Source: an uncultured Oscillospiraceae bacterium (GTDB taxonomy: Bacteria > Bacillota > Clostridia > Oscillospirales > Ruminococcaceae). From it: 20,975 nt of DNA. Shown here piece after piece: positions 6,784 to 14,602 of the stretch. The stretch lies in the NCBI GenBank assembly GCA_910577365.1, contig CAJTMU010000037.1, positions 1 to 20,975 of the forward strand, given 5' to 3'. A program made the position numbers and the translations under genes. Position 1 is the first letter of the stretch, and each line of letters starts with the position of its first letter. A model generated the notes under the pieces. That model saw only the letters and a program-made list of their open reading frames with translations, did not search any database and was not told the origin of the DNA.

Positions 6784-7929
6784 ATGAACAACGGGGACAA
6801 TTTTTATCGCAGGACATGGGCGGAAATCGATCTGGACGCCCTGAAGGGAAATGTCCGGGTTATATCGGAGCTTTCGAACGGCAAGGAAATTATCGCGGTG
6901 GTCAAGGCGAATGCCTACGGACACGGCTCCGTGCCCTGCTCAAAGGCTCTTAATGATATGGGCATAACCCATTTCGCTGTGTCCAACCTGCGGGAGGCGC
7001 AGATACTTACCGAGGGCGGAATAAAAGGGGACATTATTATTTTCGGATACTGCGACGTTCCGTCGGTTATGGAGAACCTTGACAAGGGGTATATTTTCAC
7101 AGTAGGTTCAACGGAATATGCCGAGGAGCTATCGGATGCGGCGCTTAAGCGCGGCATAAAGGTAACTGTGGATATAAAGCTGGATACGGGCATGAGCCGC
7201 GTGGGCATATCCACCGAAAGCGAGGCGGATCGCATCCTGTCGCAGAAGGGACTGAACTGCCGCGGCGCTTACACTCATTTCGCGGTGGCGGACAGCCTTG
7301 AGCCGCAGAATATGGATTTTACAAGAAAACAGCAGGCCGCGCTCGAATCGCTCTGCAAAAGCAAGGGATTAAAAATGCACTCCCAGAACAGCGGCGGGAT
7401 AACCTGCCACAGCGGGTTTGACGGAGATTTCGTGCGTGCGGGAATAATGCTGTACGGGCACAGGGGCGACCTCTCCTGCCCCATTCCCGACGGGGTAAAG
7501 CCGCTTTTCAGCCTGAAAACCGTGGTGTCGCAGCTAAAGACCGTCGCCGAGGGAACGACCGTAAGCTACGGACGCACCTTTACGGCGCAGCGCGAAACGG
7601 TTCTTGCTATGATACCCTGCGGCTATGCCGACGGCTTCAACCGACATCTTTCGGGAAACTGGAGCTGCCTTGTGAACGGAAAGCCCGCGCCCGTATGCGG
7701 CAGAATTTGCATGGATCAGGCGGTGCTTGATGTTACGGATATACCCGATATAAGTGTTGGCGATATTGTAACGGTTTATTCAGATAAGCCCGAAGATGTA
7801 TGCTCACTGGAAAAGGCGGCGGCGCAGAGCGGCACGATAAGCCATGAAATATTGTGCTGCATAAGCGCGAGAGTGCCGCGCGTGTACGTTAAGGTCGGCA
7901 AAACGGTCGATATTGCTTTTTACGGCTGA
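6784..7929 (+). CDS. alr: Alanine racemase
   Basis: Alr makes D-alanine from L-alanine with pyridoxal phosphate, supplying peptidoglycan synthesis in the cytoplasm. The 381-residue protein is of normal length. The PLP lysine is Lys41 in VVKANAYGHG. The (beta/alpha)8 barrel runs to about residue 235 and includes LDTGMSRVG and the SGG phosphate-binding turn. The second catalytic base is the tyrosine of VSYGRTF (Tyr262). The C-terminal beta domain holds IPCGYADGFNR and the VCGRICMDQ signature. AAGGGGTG lies 6 nt before the ATG. A promoter is seen at 6617-6645, and its leader overlaps that of the divergent LCP-like wall gene, so two cell-envelope functions share control DNA. No convincing terminator is visible after the stop. 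Confidence 0.95.
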   Translation: MNNGDNFYRRTWAEIDLDALKGNVRVISELSNGKEIIAVVKANAYGHGSVPCSKALNDMGITHFAVSNLREAQILTEGGIKGDIIIFGYCDVPSVMENLDKGYIFTVGSTEYAEELSDAALKRGIKVTVDIKLDTGMSRVGISTESEADRILSQKGLNCRGAYTHFAVADSLEPQNMDFTRKQQAALESLCKSKGLKMHSQNSGGITCHSGFDGDFVRAGIMLYGHRGDLSCPIPDGVKPLFSLKTVVSQLKTVAEGTTVSYGRTFTAQRETVLAMIPCGYADGFNRHLSGNWSCLVNGKPAPVCGRICMDQAVLDVTDIPDISVGDIVTVYSDKPEDVCSLEKAAAQSGTISHEILCCISARVPRVYVKVGKTVDIAFYG

Positions 7930-8053
7930 TAAAAAATATTAAGGCGTTTCGCCGGCGCAGGAATTTTCCACAAGCTAACAATTGTCATTCAAGAACAATA
8001 GCGCGGTTTTTTTAGCCTGAAGCAGGTGTTTTCAAACACCCGCTGATTACAGC

Positions 8054-8082
8054 TTGAAATCAAGAAACAGCCGCGGTACAAT
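8054..8082 (+). promoter_or_regulatory. Promoter for the streptothricin-acetyltransferase-like gene
   Basis: TTGAAA (8054-8059), 17-nt spacer, TACAAT (8077-8082). It is placed about 38 nt before the ATG at 8120. A small hairpin, GGTGTT with AACACC near 8025-8041, lies just upstream. Confidence 0.55.
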
Positions 8083-8119
8083 AAATATGACAAATCGTTA
8101 TTTTGAGAGAAGGCATTTA

Positions 8120-8643
8120 ATGAAGATTGTGAAAATAAATCAGCAAAATATTTCGGATATAAACAAGGCAAATCAGCCATTTAAAATTATCGGAAGGATA
8201 AACCCATCATATGTCAACGGAATATGGACATATACGGAAGAAATATATGAATATTCCGATATGAAAGCATATCCGGATAGCGCTTGGGATTATGAAGCCT
8301 ATATAAATAATCCTGACAAAACTATTTTTTTGCCTATTCTGATACTGAATGCGTCGGACAGATTATTCTGAAAAGCGACTGGAACGGATATGCCCTTGTT
8401 GAGGATATTTGCGTTGCAGAATCGACCAGAGGTCAGGGAATAGGCACTAATTTAATCGGAAAAGCAATTGAATGGGCTAAAAGCCACGATTTAAAAGGAT
8501 TAGCGTTGGAAACACAGGACAATAATTTGCCGGCGTGCCGATTCTATGCAAAATGTGGCTTTGTAATCGGTGCAGTCAACACGATGCTTTATAAGAACTT
8601 TGATAATGATGAGATCGCAGTTTTTTGGTATTTGCTGTTTTAG
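8120..8643 (+). pseudogene. Streptothricin N-acetyltransferase-like GNAT, frameshifted
   Basis: Read across one frameshift, this encodes about 174 residues closely resembling the Sat/SatA streptothricin acetyltransferases, GNAT enzymes that inactivate streptothricin. The first frame (8120-8371) starts MKIVKINQQNISDINK and holds IGRINPSYVNGIWTYTEEIYE. The rest lies in another frame: EDICVAESTRGQGIGTNLI (acetyl-CoA motif A), ALETQDNNLPACRFYAKCGF and the FWYL C-terminus, ending at TAG 8641. The break is at a run of seven Ts (8325-8331). Adding one T restores NPDKTIFFAYSDTECVGQ, in line with the family. So this is a one-base loss, a sequencing error in a homopolymer, or slippage. AGAAGG precedes the ATG and a promoter is present. 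The gene is distinctly AT-richer than alr and the M50 gene, suggesting horizontal origin. Confidence 0.8.
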
Positions 8644-8796
8644 GATTTATCCGTCGGTAATCCATCATGGACAGCCGCCTTTTCAGTTGTGATGAAAGAA
8701 AAATTATAGACATTTACCAACACAAAAGGCAAAAGGGAAAAAATCTTCTTTGCGAACCGAGCAAAAATCAGGCTATAAGCCGAAAGCTTATGCGTT

Positions 8797-8818
8797 TCCG
8801 AATTGTGCACTATTCGGA
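8797..8818. promoter_or_regulatory. 22-bp near-perfect palindrome, operator-like
   Basis: TCCGAAT and ATTCGGA arms flank a GTGCAC core with one T on each side; only those two positions break symmetry. It lies 41 nt before the M50 protease start, after another small stem (8775-8791, ATAAGC with GCTTAT). It could be a protein-binding site or an RNA hairpin. The rest of 8644-8859 shows no supportable gene. Confidence 0.4.
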
Positions 8819-8859
8819 CTGTCGGTTCATTTTCCCGCCTGTCCCGCATAGAATTTGGT

Positions 8860-9438
8860 ATGATAGAGTTAAAGGTACGGAAAACCGCACTGCGGCTGGA
8901 TTTTACATTTTTCGCTGCGGTAGCGTTTTTTCTTATGACGGATAATACCGATTTCGGGATAATAGCCCTGCTGAGCTGCGCCGCGCACGAACTGGCGCAT
9001 TTACTTGCGATGAAGCTTTGCGGCGCGGAAATAACGGCGGTAACGCTTTACGGCGCGGGAATAAAAATAAAGTCGGACAACGCGGAAAGTCTTTCGGCAA
9101 AGCGGCAAAGCGCGATTTATTCGGCGGGCTGTATAATGAACTTCGCGCTGGCGGCAGTGCTGTGGGATGCCGAAGCTCACGCGGCGGCGCTGATAAATCT
9201 GTTCACGGGGCTGTTCAATCTGCTGCCGATAGGGGAACTTGACGGCGCGCGGCTGCTTAAGGCGGCGGTGATACGCGCTTTTCCCGCCGAACGCGTGGAT
9301 ACGGTCATGACAATAGCCGCCGCTGCTTCCGCAGTAGCGGCGGCAGCCTTTGTTCTGCTGTTCGGCGGAGTATCATTCGGAATGATAGCGGCGGTTATTT
9401 ATATAGGAGTGCTGGCTGTAATAGGAGATCAACCATGA
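8860..9438 (+). CDS. M50-family membrane metalloprotease
   Basis: This 192-residue protein is a small site-2-type protease resembling SpoIVFB, cutting substrates within the membrane with zinc. The HExxH zinc motif is HELAH (43-47), inside a membrane helix. A second zinc aspartate is expected at Asp128 in LLPIGELDGARLL, the counterpart of the NPxDG motif. Hydrophobic segments lie near 14-28, 33-52, 86-102, 108-125, 149-168 and 172-189. The start chosen matches the beginning of homologous sequence but has no good Shine-Dalgarno; another in-frame ATG at 8803 would add 19 unlikely residues. No SpoIVFA-like partner is nearby, so the substrate is unknown. The palindrome at 8797-8818 may control it. 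Confidence 0.78.
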   Translation: MIELKVRKTALRLDFTFFAAVAFFLMTDNTDFGIIALLSCAAHELAHLLAMKLCGAEITAVTLYGAGIKIKSDNAESLSAKRQSAIYSAGCIMNFALAAVLWDAEAHAAALINLFTGLFNLLPIGELDGARLLKAAVIRAFPAERVDTVMTIAAAASAVAAAAFVLLFGGVSFGMIAAVIYIGVLAVIGDQP

Positions 9439-9480
9439 GCCGCAACCTAAAAAACACATCAATGTAATGTCGCCGCATCT

Positions 9481-9556
9481 GAATTTCGACCGTTTTCCGC
9501 AATGGCACTCCATTCGCTGACACTCACTCTACGCAATTGCGGGAATCTTGAAATTC
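9481..9556. repeat. Intergenic palindromic repeat, copy C (short)
   Basis: Outer arms GAATTTC (9481-9487) and GAAATTC (9550-9556) pair perfectly. Inside, TTCCGCAAT pairs with ATTGCGGGAA with one bulged G. The CTCC..TTCGCT interior resembles copies D, E and G. It lies between the M50 gene and the AIM24 promoter. Confidence 0.55.
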
Positions 9557-9652
9557 TTTTAAATTATTTACTTCTCGTCAATATAATTTAAAAGCAATTA
9601 ATATAGCAACCATTTACAGCCTTAAATCTGAAATGCGGCTCAAAACTCCCAC

Positions 9653-9681
9653 TTGACAGATTTTGAAAAAAATGTTATAAT
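9653..9681 (+). promoter_or_regulatory. Consensus promoter for the AIM24-family gene
   Basis: Perfect TTGACA (9653-9658), a 17-nt spacer and perfect TATAAT (9676-9681). With AAGGAG at 9719-9724, 8 nt before the ATG, this predicts high expression. Confidence 0.85.
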
Positions 9682-9732
9682 ATTTTTGACCGACTGAGGT
9701 TGGCAATTATTAAGAATTAAGGAGTTAAAATT

Positions 9733-10404
9733 ATGAGGTTTGAAATTAAAGGCGAGCCGCTTCCCGTCGTAATCGTGTATCTTGATGCTAACGAAACTGT
9801 CAATTGCCAGAAAGGCGCAATGTCATGGATGACGCCGAATATGAAGATGGAAACACATACAGGCGGAATCGGCAAAGCGTTCAGCAAAATGTTCTCGGGC
9901 GAATCCATTTTTACCAATACTTATATTGCCGAGGGCGGACCGGGCATGATCGCTTTTGCTTCCAGCTTCCCCGGCTCAATTATCCCGTTTGATATCAGCA
10001 AGGGTGATATGATCGTGCAGAAGTCGGGCTATCTTGCTTCTCAGCCCACGGTCGAGCTGTCTATCGCGTTCCAGAAGAAAATTGGCGCGGGCTTCTTCGG
10101 CGGCGAGGGCTTCATCATGCAGAGGCTTCACGGTCAGGGCATGGCGTTCGTCGAAATAGACGGATATGTTGTAGAGTACGACCTTCAAGAGGGTCAGCAG
10201 ATGCTTATAGATACGGGATATCTCGCGGCTATGTCAAGCACCTGCAAGATGGATATCCAGCAGGTAAAGGGAATAGGTAACGTGCTATTCGGCGGAGAGG
10301 GTCTGTTTAACACCGTGGTAACAGGTCCCGGCAAAATTTACCTCCAGACAATGCCCATCAGCAACTTTGCGGGCGCGGTCGCTTCTGTTATCCCGAGAAG
10401 CTGA
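9733..10404 (+). CDS. AIM24 / TIGR00266 family protein
   Basis: The 223-residue protein matches the AIM24 (TIGR00266) family, a glycine-rich beta-helical-looking fold found in many bacteria and, as Aim24, in yeast mitochondria. Family features are the opening FEIKGEPLPVVIVYLDANE, CQKGAMSWM (about 31-39), the GEGFIMQRLHGQGMAFVEIDG repeat-like stretch in the middle and the late GPGKIYLQTMP. There is no signal peptide or membrane segment. The molecular function in bacteria is not established. It stands as a single-gene unit, with a fully consensus promoter upstream and a strong hairpin downstream at 10432-10460, and it faces the ABC exporter gene tail to tail. Confidence 0.88.
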   Translation: MRFEIKGEPLPVVIVYLDANETVNCQKGAMSWMTPNMKMETHTGGIGKAFSKMFSGESIFTNTYIAEGGPGMIAFASSFPGSIIPFDISKGDMIVQKSGYLASQPTVELSIAFQKKIGAGFFGGEGFIMQRLHGQGMAFVEIDGYVVEYDLQEGQQMLIDTGYLAAMSSTCKMDIQQVKGIGNVLFGGEGLFNTVVTGPGKIYLQTMPISNFAGAVASVIPRS

Positions 10405-10431
10405 TTTGAGAGCAAAATATCGTAAATATAA

Positions 10432-10460
10432 TGAGGCGGCTTGTTTTGCAAGCCGCCTCA
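10432..10460 (+). terminator. Strong 12-bp hairpin after the AIM24-family gene
   Basis: TGAGGCGGCTTG and CAAGCCGCCTCA form a perfect 12-bp stem around a 5-nt TTTTG loop, 27 nt after the stop codon. The T tract expected of a classic terminator is missing, so it may end transcripts weakly, protect the 3' end, or serve both convergent genes. Confidence 0.6.
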
Positions 10461-10499
10461 GTCCATATATAAAGGTTGACCTAAGGGGGATTATTAAAA

Positions 10500-10611
10500 A
10501 AATTTTAAAATTTCCGCAAGCACGCTCCGTATGCTTCGCTCACTACGCGCGATTGCGGAAACTGGTCAGAATTTGCTTCGCAAATTCTGACACTTCTTGA
10601 AATTTCATGCG
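10500..10611. repeat. Intergenic palindromic repeat, copy D (cloverleaf type)
   Basis: Outer stem AAATTTTAA (10500-10508) with TTGAAATTT (10597-10605), one wobble. Inner hairpin 1 pairs TTTCCGCAA (10511-10519) with TTGCGGAAA (10553-10561). Inner hairpin 2 is a perfect 12-bp stem with a TTC loop (10565-10591). The CATGCG box (10606-10611) and the sequence after it match copy A. It lies between the convergent AIM24 and ABC exporter genes. Confidence 0.75.
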
Positions 10612-10636
10612 GTGACATTGCGCTGTATTAACTCTT

Positions 10637-12409
10637 TCAGCTCACCATCTGAGCAGTATACAGCTTATAGTAATCTCCCTTTTTCGCCATAAGCTCATCA
10701 TGCGTTCCCGCTTCGGTTATGCCCTTGTTGGAAACATACATTATCCTGTCGCAGCTGCGGATAGTGGACAGGCGGTGCGCAATGATAAAAGATGTGCGCC
10801 CTTTCAGAAGATGATCCAGCCCGTTCTGAAGATACCTCTCGGTCTTGGCGTCGATAGAGGACGTAGCCTCGTCCAGCACCAGTATCTTCGGGTCGGAAAC
10901 TATTGTTCTCGCGAACGCAAGAAGCTGCTTCTGACCCTGCGAAAGCCCCGTGCCGCGCTCGTTCACCTCGGTGTCATAGCCATCCTTAAGCGACATGATA
11001 TAGTCATCGATGCCCACTATCTTACAGGCGGCACGCACCTCATCAAGGGTAGCGTCAAGCCTGCCGTAGCGCACGTTGTCTATCAGCGTTCCGCTGAAAA
11101 TAAAGCTGTCCTGAAGCATTATTCCCATCTGCGAACGCAGCGATTTCAGCGTGACCTTTGAAATATCGCTGTCATCTATCCTCACTCTGCCGCCGTTGAT
11201 ATTGTAAAAGCGCGATATGAGATTTACTATCGTCGTTTTTCCCGCGCCGGTCGGTCCGACAAGCGCTATGCTCTCCCCCGCCTTAACGTCAAAGGAAAGG
11301 TTTTCAAGGATATTTATGCCCTCTTCATAAGCAAAGGTAACGTCCTCAAAATGAACGTCTCCCTTTATCTCGGGCATCTCCGACGCGTCGGGAGCGTCAT
11401 CGACGGTCACCGGCTCGTCCATCATTTCAAAAATTCTTTCAAGATACGCCACGGCATTGATAAACGTATTCATAAGGTTTGAAAGGTTCATCAACGGCTG
11501 CCAGAACCGAGCGGAGTAATCCGTCATTGCAAGAATCGTACCGAGCGACAGCGTACCCCTGAACGCGAGAAGTCCCACCGCGAAAATGCCTGCGCGCACC
11601 GCTATAGATACGGTATCGGTAACGGGCCATACAAGGTTGGAGAACTTGACCGCCCTCATCCACGACTTGCGGTAGGCGTTCGCCAGTTTGTCGTTTATCT
11701 CCTCGTTCTCGTCCTCGCGCGTGAACATCTGGGATATTTTTACACCCACGATGCTTTCATGAAGGTAGGCGTTGAGGTTGGAGCTTTTGTTGGATACGCT
11801 CTGCCACGCCTTGCGCTGACGGTTCTTTATAAACAGCATTACCGCCGCGTACAGCGGAAGCCCCGCCATGGTTATCAGCGCCAGCTGCCAGCTTACAAAG
11901 AACATGAATATCGTTATGAAAACAAGGTTGAATATCTCCAGAATAAAGTTTATCAGACCGTTCGTCATAAGGTCGGAAATGGAATTTATGTAGTTGATTA
12001 TTCTTGTGAGTATCTTGCCGTGAGGACGGCTGTCATAATACTCAAAAGACAATCTCTGCATATGCTCGAACAGATCCCTGCGTATATCGTAAACTATATC
12101 CTGACCGACCTTGGTCATCATCGTGGAGCGTATTTTCGAGAAAATAACGCTCACCACTATGCACAGCAGCACTCCCAGACCGCTTAAAAGAAGCTGGGGA
12201 ATGGTTTCGGTGCTTTCCATGTAGTTATCTATCGCGTTCTGAACGATAAGCGGAGAAAGAAGCCCGATAATAACCGCGACAGCGCTCAAAGTAAGCGACA
12301 GCGCAATCCTGCCCTTGTATTTTCCCGCGTAAACCAGCGAGCGCTTTAAGTGACGTATGTCAAACGGGGTCTCAAGCTGCTCATCAATATCAAATTTATT
12401 TCGTGCCAT
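10637..12409 (-). CDS. ABC exporter half-transporter, catalytic-site partner
   Basis: This 590-residue protein has an N-terminal exporter membrane domain (six helices between about 35 and 315) fused to an ATPase domain. Walker A is GPTGAGKT (385-392), Walker B ILVLDE with catalytic Glu514, and the switch histidine is His545. Its signature reads LSQGQ (489-493) instead of LSGGQ. With its neighbour's degenerate Walker B this fits an asymmetric heterodimeric exporter like BmrCD, LmrCD or TM287/288, which pump drugs or lipids outward. The upstream partner ends 14 nt before this start. GGGGGCAGGA precedes the ATG with short spacing, suggesting translational coupling. The substrate is unknown, though multidrug efflux is the usual annotation. 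Confidence 0.92.
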   Translation of the reverse strand: MARNKFDIDEQLETPFDIRHLKRSLVYAGKYKGRIALSLTLSAVAVIIGLLSPLIVQNAIDNYMESTETIPQLLLSGLGVLLCIVVSVIFSKIRSTMMTKVGQDIVYDIRRDLFEHMQRLSFEYYDSRPHGKILTRIINYINSISDLMTNGLINFILEIFNLVFITIFMFFVSWQLALITMAGLPLYAAVMLFIKNRQRKAWQSVSNKSSNLNAYLHESIVGVKISQMFTREDENEEINDKLANAYRKSWMRAVKFSNLVWPVTDTVSIAVRAGIFAVGLLAFRGTLSLGTILAMTDYSARFWQPLMNLSNLMNTFINAVAYLERIFEMMDEPVTVDDAPDASEMPEIKGDVHFEDVTFAYEEGINILENLSFDVKAGESIALVGPTGAGKTTIVNLISRFYNINGGRVRIDDSDISKVTLKSLRSQMGIMLQDSFIFSGTLIDNVRYGRLDATLDEVRAACKIVGIDDYIMSLKDGYDTEVNERGTGLSQGQKQLLAFARTIVSDPKILVLDEATSSIDAKTERYLQNGLDHLLKGRTSFIIAHRLSTIRSCDRIMYVSNKGITEAGTHDELMAKKGDYYKLYTAQMVS

Positions 12410-12423
12410 TATCCTGCCCCCCT

Positions 12424-14163
12424 TTAAGTCTGCAAATCATAAACCTCGCGGTAGTAGCCATTTTGTTTAATAAGCTCATCGTGGCTGCCCTGCTCGATTA
12501 TCCTTCCGTTTTCCAGTACAATTATCTTGTCAGCATAACGTGCTGTGGAGACCCTCTGCGCTATGATAAGCTTTGTGCAGGGGAAATCCAGATCGGCGAG
12601 TGCCTCCTGAATATGTTTTTCGGTTTCAAGGTCTACCGCCGAGGTGGTGTCGTCGAGAATAAGTATCGCGGGCTTTATCGCAAGCGCTCTCGCAAGAGAT
12701 ATTCTCTGCTTCTGACCGCCCGACAGACCGACTCCGCGCTCTCCCACTATCGTATCGTAGCCGTCCGAGAGCTTTCGGATAAACCCGTCCGCGTCCGCCG
12801 CCTTCGCCACCTTCACAACGTCCTCCTCGGGCATCGAGGTGTCTCCGAAGCTGATATTACCGTCAATAGTATCCGAATAGAGCAGCACGTCCTGTGTGGC
12901 AACGCCGATATTTCCGCGCAGCTGCTCCAGCTTAAGCAGGTTGACGCTTACGCCGTCCACCCTCACCTCGCCGTCCGTAGGGTCATAAATTCGGGGTATA
13001 AGCTCCGTAAGAGCGGTCTTGCCCGAACCCGTTTCACCCATAAGCACCACCGTTTCGCCCGGGTTTATCGTAAAGCTCACATCGTCAAGAACCTTTGTGT
13101 CCCCATAAGCAAAGTTTACATGGTCAAACTCTATCTTACCCTCAAAGCGCTCTGGTTTGTCCACCGCGTCGGAACGGGTGACGATACGTGGGCTTCCGTA
13201 GTATATCTCAATTATCTTGTTAGCCGAAGCGGTAAAGCGCTGAAGATCGTTTACTATGTTTCCGAGAGTTCTCATAGGGTTGGACAGCGTCCAGATAAGT
13301 CCCGCGAACGCGGTGTATTCTCCGAAGCTTATTCTCCCGCCGATAACGAACAGACCGCCGCAAACCAGCATTACAATTGACAGGGACTGCGCCGTTACTT
13401 CAAGAAACGGGAAGAATTTCAGCCATGTAAACGCCGCCTTTTTGGTAGCCTCGCAGTATTCCCTGCTTATTCCGTCGAATTTTTTTATCTCGTGCTCCTC
13501 GCGCGCAAACGCCTTTATAACACGATTTCCCGAAATGTTTTCCTCCGCGGCGGTGTTCATTCGCGACAGCCTTTCGCGCTGCTCCACATACATCGGACCG
13601 ACCTTCCGTTTTAGCAGCCATGTTATCAGCAAAATTACGGGGGTAAGAGCAATAAGGCAAATCGCCATCAGCCAGTCTATCGAAAAGAAGAAGATAAGCG
13701 ACGCGCCGAACAGCACCACGCACTCCACCATCGCCTTTATTATCCAAGCCACCGAGTGCCTTACCATCTCAAGGTCACCGGAAACACGGGTCATGATATC
13801 TCCCGTACGATAGAAATTGTAAAACCGCGCGTCCTGATCCTCTATATTCCTGAAAAGCACTTTTCTAACGCGGTATATAAGCGACTGAGAAGACATCTCA
13901 AACAGCATAGCGCTGCCGTATTCTATAATTCCCCTCAGCACCGTAAATCCCACCATTGCCGCCAGCATGAGTATCAGAGTATCGCTGTGGTGCTCTAAGT
14001 TATACAGCGCGTTCTCATTGATTATAAACGTATCCGTTATCTGTGAAGTAAAATAGGGCGTGATTATAAACATTGACGTACAAAGCACCAACAACAGCAG
14101 ACCGCATATGTACTTAAATCGGACACCCTCCATATTCTTCCATAACCATCTGAATAGGAACAT
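12424..14163 (-). CDS. ABC exporter half-transporter, degenerate-site partner
   Basis: The 579-residue protein has the same membrane-plus-ATPase layout. Walker A is GETGSGKT (376-383) and the signature is canonical LSGGQ (480-484). Walker B reads LILDDT, with Asp505 where the catalytic Glu should be, and the switch His is replaced by Gln536 (IIAQR). This is the degenerate-site pattern of BmrC/LmrC/TM287-type subunits. It should pair with the protein encoded 14 nt downstream: this subunit's LSGGQ completes the partner's active site. AAGGAGG lies 6 nt before the ATG. A promoter is proposed at 14454-14481, giving a roughly 290-nt leader that holds a 19-codon frame and repeat copy E, so leader-based control is possible. 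Confidence 0.93.
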   Translation of the reverse strand: MFLFRWLWKNMEGVRFKYICGLLLLVLCTSMFIITPYFTSQITDTFIINENALYNLEHHSDTLILMLAAMVGFTVLRGIIEYGSAMLFEMSSQSLIYRVRKVLFRNIEDQDARFYNFYRTGDIMTRVSGDLEMVRHSVAWIIKAMVECVVLFGASLIFFFSIDWLMAICLIALTPVILLITWLLKRKVGPMYVEQRERLSRMNTAAEENISGNRVIKAFAREEHEIKKFDGISREYCEATKKAAFTWLKFFPFLEVTAQSLSIVMLVCGGLFVIGGRISFGEYTAFAGLIWTLSNPMRTLGNIVNDLQRFTASANKIIEIYYGSPRIVTRSDAVDKPERFEGKIEFDHVNFAYGDTKVLDDVSFTINPGETVVLMGETGSGKTALTELIPRIYDPTDGEVRVDGVSVNLLKLEQLRGNIGVATQDVLLYSDTIDGNISFGDTSMPEEDVVKVAKAADADGFIRKLSDGYDTIVGERGVGLSGGQKQRISLARALAIKPAILILDDTTSAVDLETEKHIQEALADLDFPCTKLIIAQRVSTARYADKIIVLENGRIIEQGSHDELIKQNGYYREVYDLQT

Positions 14164-14184
14164 ACTTATCCTCCTTATTTTAAA

Positions 14185-14299
14185 GAATTTTCCTCACCGT
14201 CCCAACAACGCTTCGCGTCGTTGGGACTATCCGGCTGATAAAGCTCCGCTCCACTTCGTTCCGCTGCACTTTATCAGCCGATTGCGGAAAATTCATGCG
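14185..14299. repeat. Intergenic palindromic repeat, copy E (cloverleaf type)
   Basis: A perfect 9-bp outer stem (GAATTTTCC 14185-14193, GGAAAATTC 14286-14294) holds two hairpins. One pairs GTCCCAACAACG with CGTCGTTGGGAC around CTTCG; the other is a perfect 12-bp CGGCTGATAAAG/CTTTATCAGCCG stem. A CATGCG box (14294-14299) follows. On the minus strand the element ends 8 nt before the AAGGAGG of the first exporter gene. Confidence 0.8.
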
Positions 14300-14306
14300 T
14301 GGGCGT

Positions 14307-14366
14307 TCACTTTATCATGGCTTTCTTTGTCATTGCTCTGCAATCTTTCATGGCTGCGAATTGCAT
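14307..14366 (-). CDS. Possible 19-codon leader peptide ahead of the ABC exporter
   Basis: A short frame, MQFAAMKDCRAMTKKAMIK then TGA, sits in the exporter leader, ending about 12 nt before repeat copy E. It is built on three imperfect GCMATGAYAAAG repeats (AMK, AMTK, AMIK). No clear Shine-Dalgarno precedes it. It is included because bmrCD-type exporters are controlled by a translated leader; coding here is speculative. Confidence 0.25.
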   Translation of the reverse strand: MQFAAMKDCRAMTKKAMIK

Positions 14367-14453
14367 AATAAACTAAATTTAACCTAAAAAATGCCAACAG
14401 AAAACAAATTCATTAAACAACAGCACATTAAACTTTTTCAAACATTAAGTTAA

Positions 14454-14481
14454 ATTATATCAGAAATTTCGGAAAAGTAAA
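14454..14481 (-). promoter_or_regulatory. Promoter for the ABC exporter pair
   Basis: On the minus strand: perfect TATAAT (complement of 14454-14459), 16-nt spacer, TTTACT (complement of 14476-14481). It lies between the terminator at 14559-14593 and the exporter genes, so the pair is probably an independent unit. Confidence 0.5.
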
Positions 14482-14558
14482 GGGGATTAATGAAAAAACC
14501 TGCACAAAAATGAACATCTGTGTAATGCCAAACATAGTAACTTTAACGGCTGCTTATG

Positions 14559-14593
14559 AAAAAAATTTACCGCCGCATTTGTAATTGCGGCGG
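14559..14593 (-). terminator. Rho-independent terminator
   Basis: On the minus strand CCGCCGCA pairs with TGCGGCGG (14586-14593 with 14570-14577) around an 8-nt loop, followed a few bases later by seven Ts (complement of 14559-14565). It begins 9 nt after the small membrane protein stop and closes that operon. Confidence 0.85.
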
Positions 14594-14602
14594 CTATCGT
14601 TT

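Noticed and set aside
7930..8020. Possible terminator after alr (ATTGT/ACAAT with a later T run)
   Set aside because: The stem is weak and AT-rich, and the T run is separated from it by GC bases.
8640..8849. A 69-codon minus-strand frame after the acetyltransferase pseudogene
   Set aside because: No ribosome site, promoter or recognised domain; a vague sense of familiarity is not evidence.
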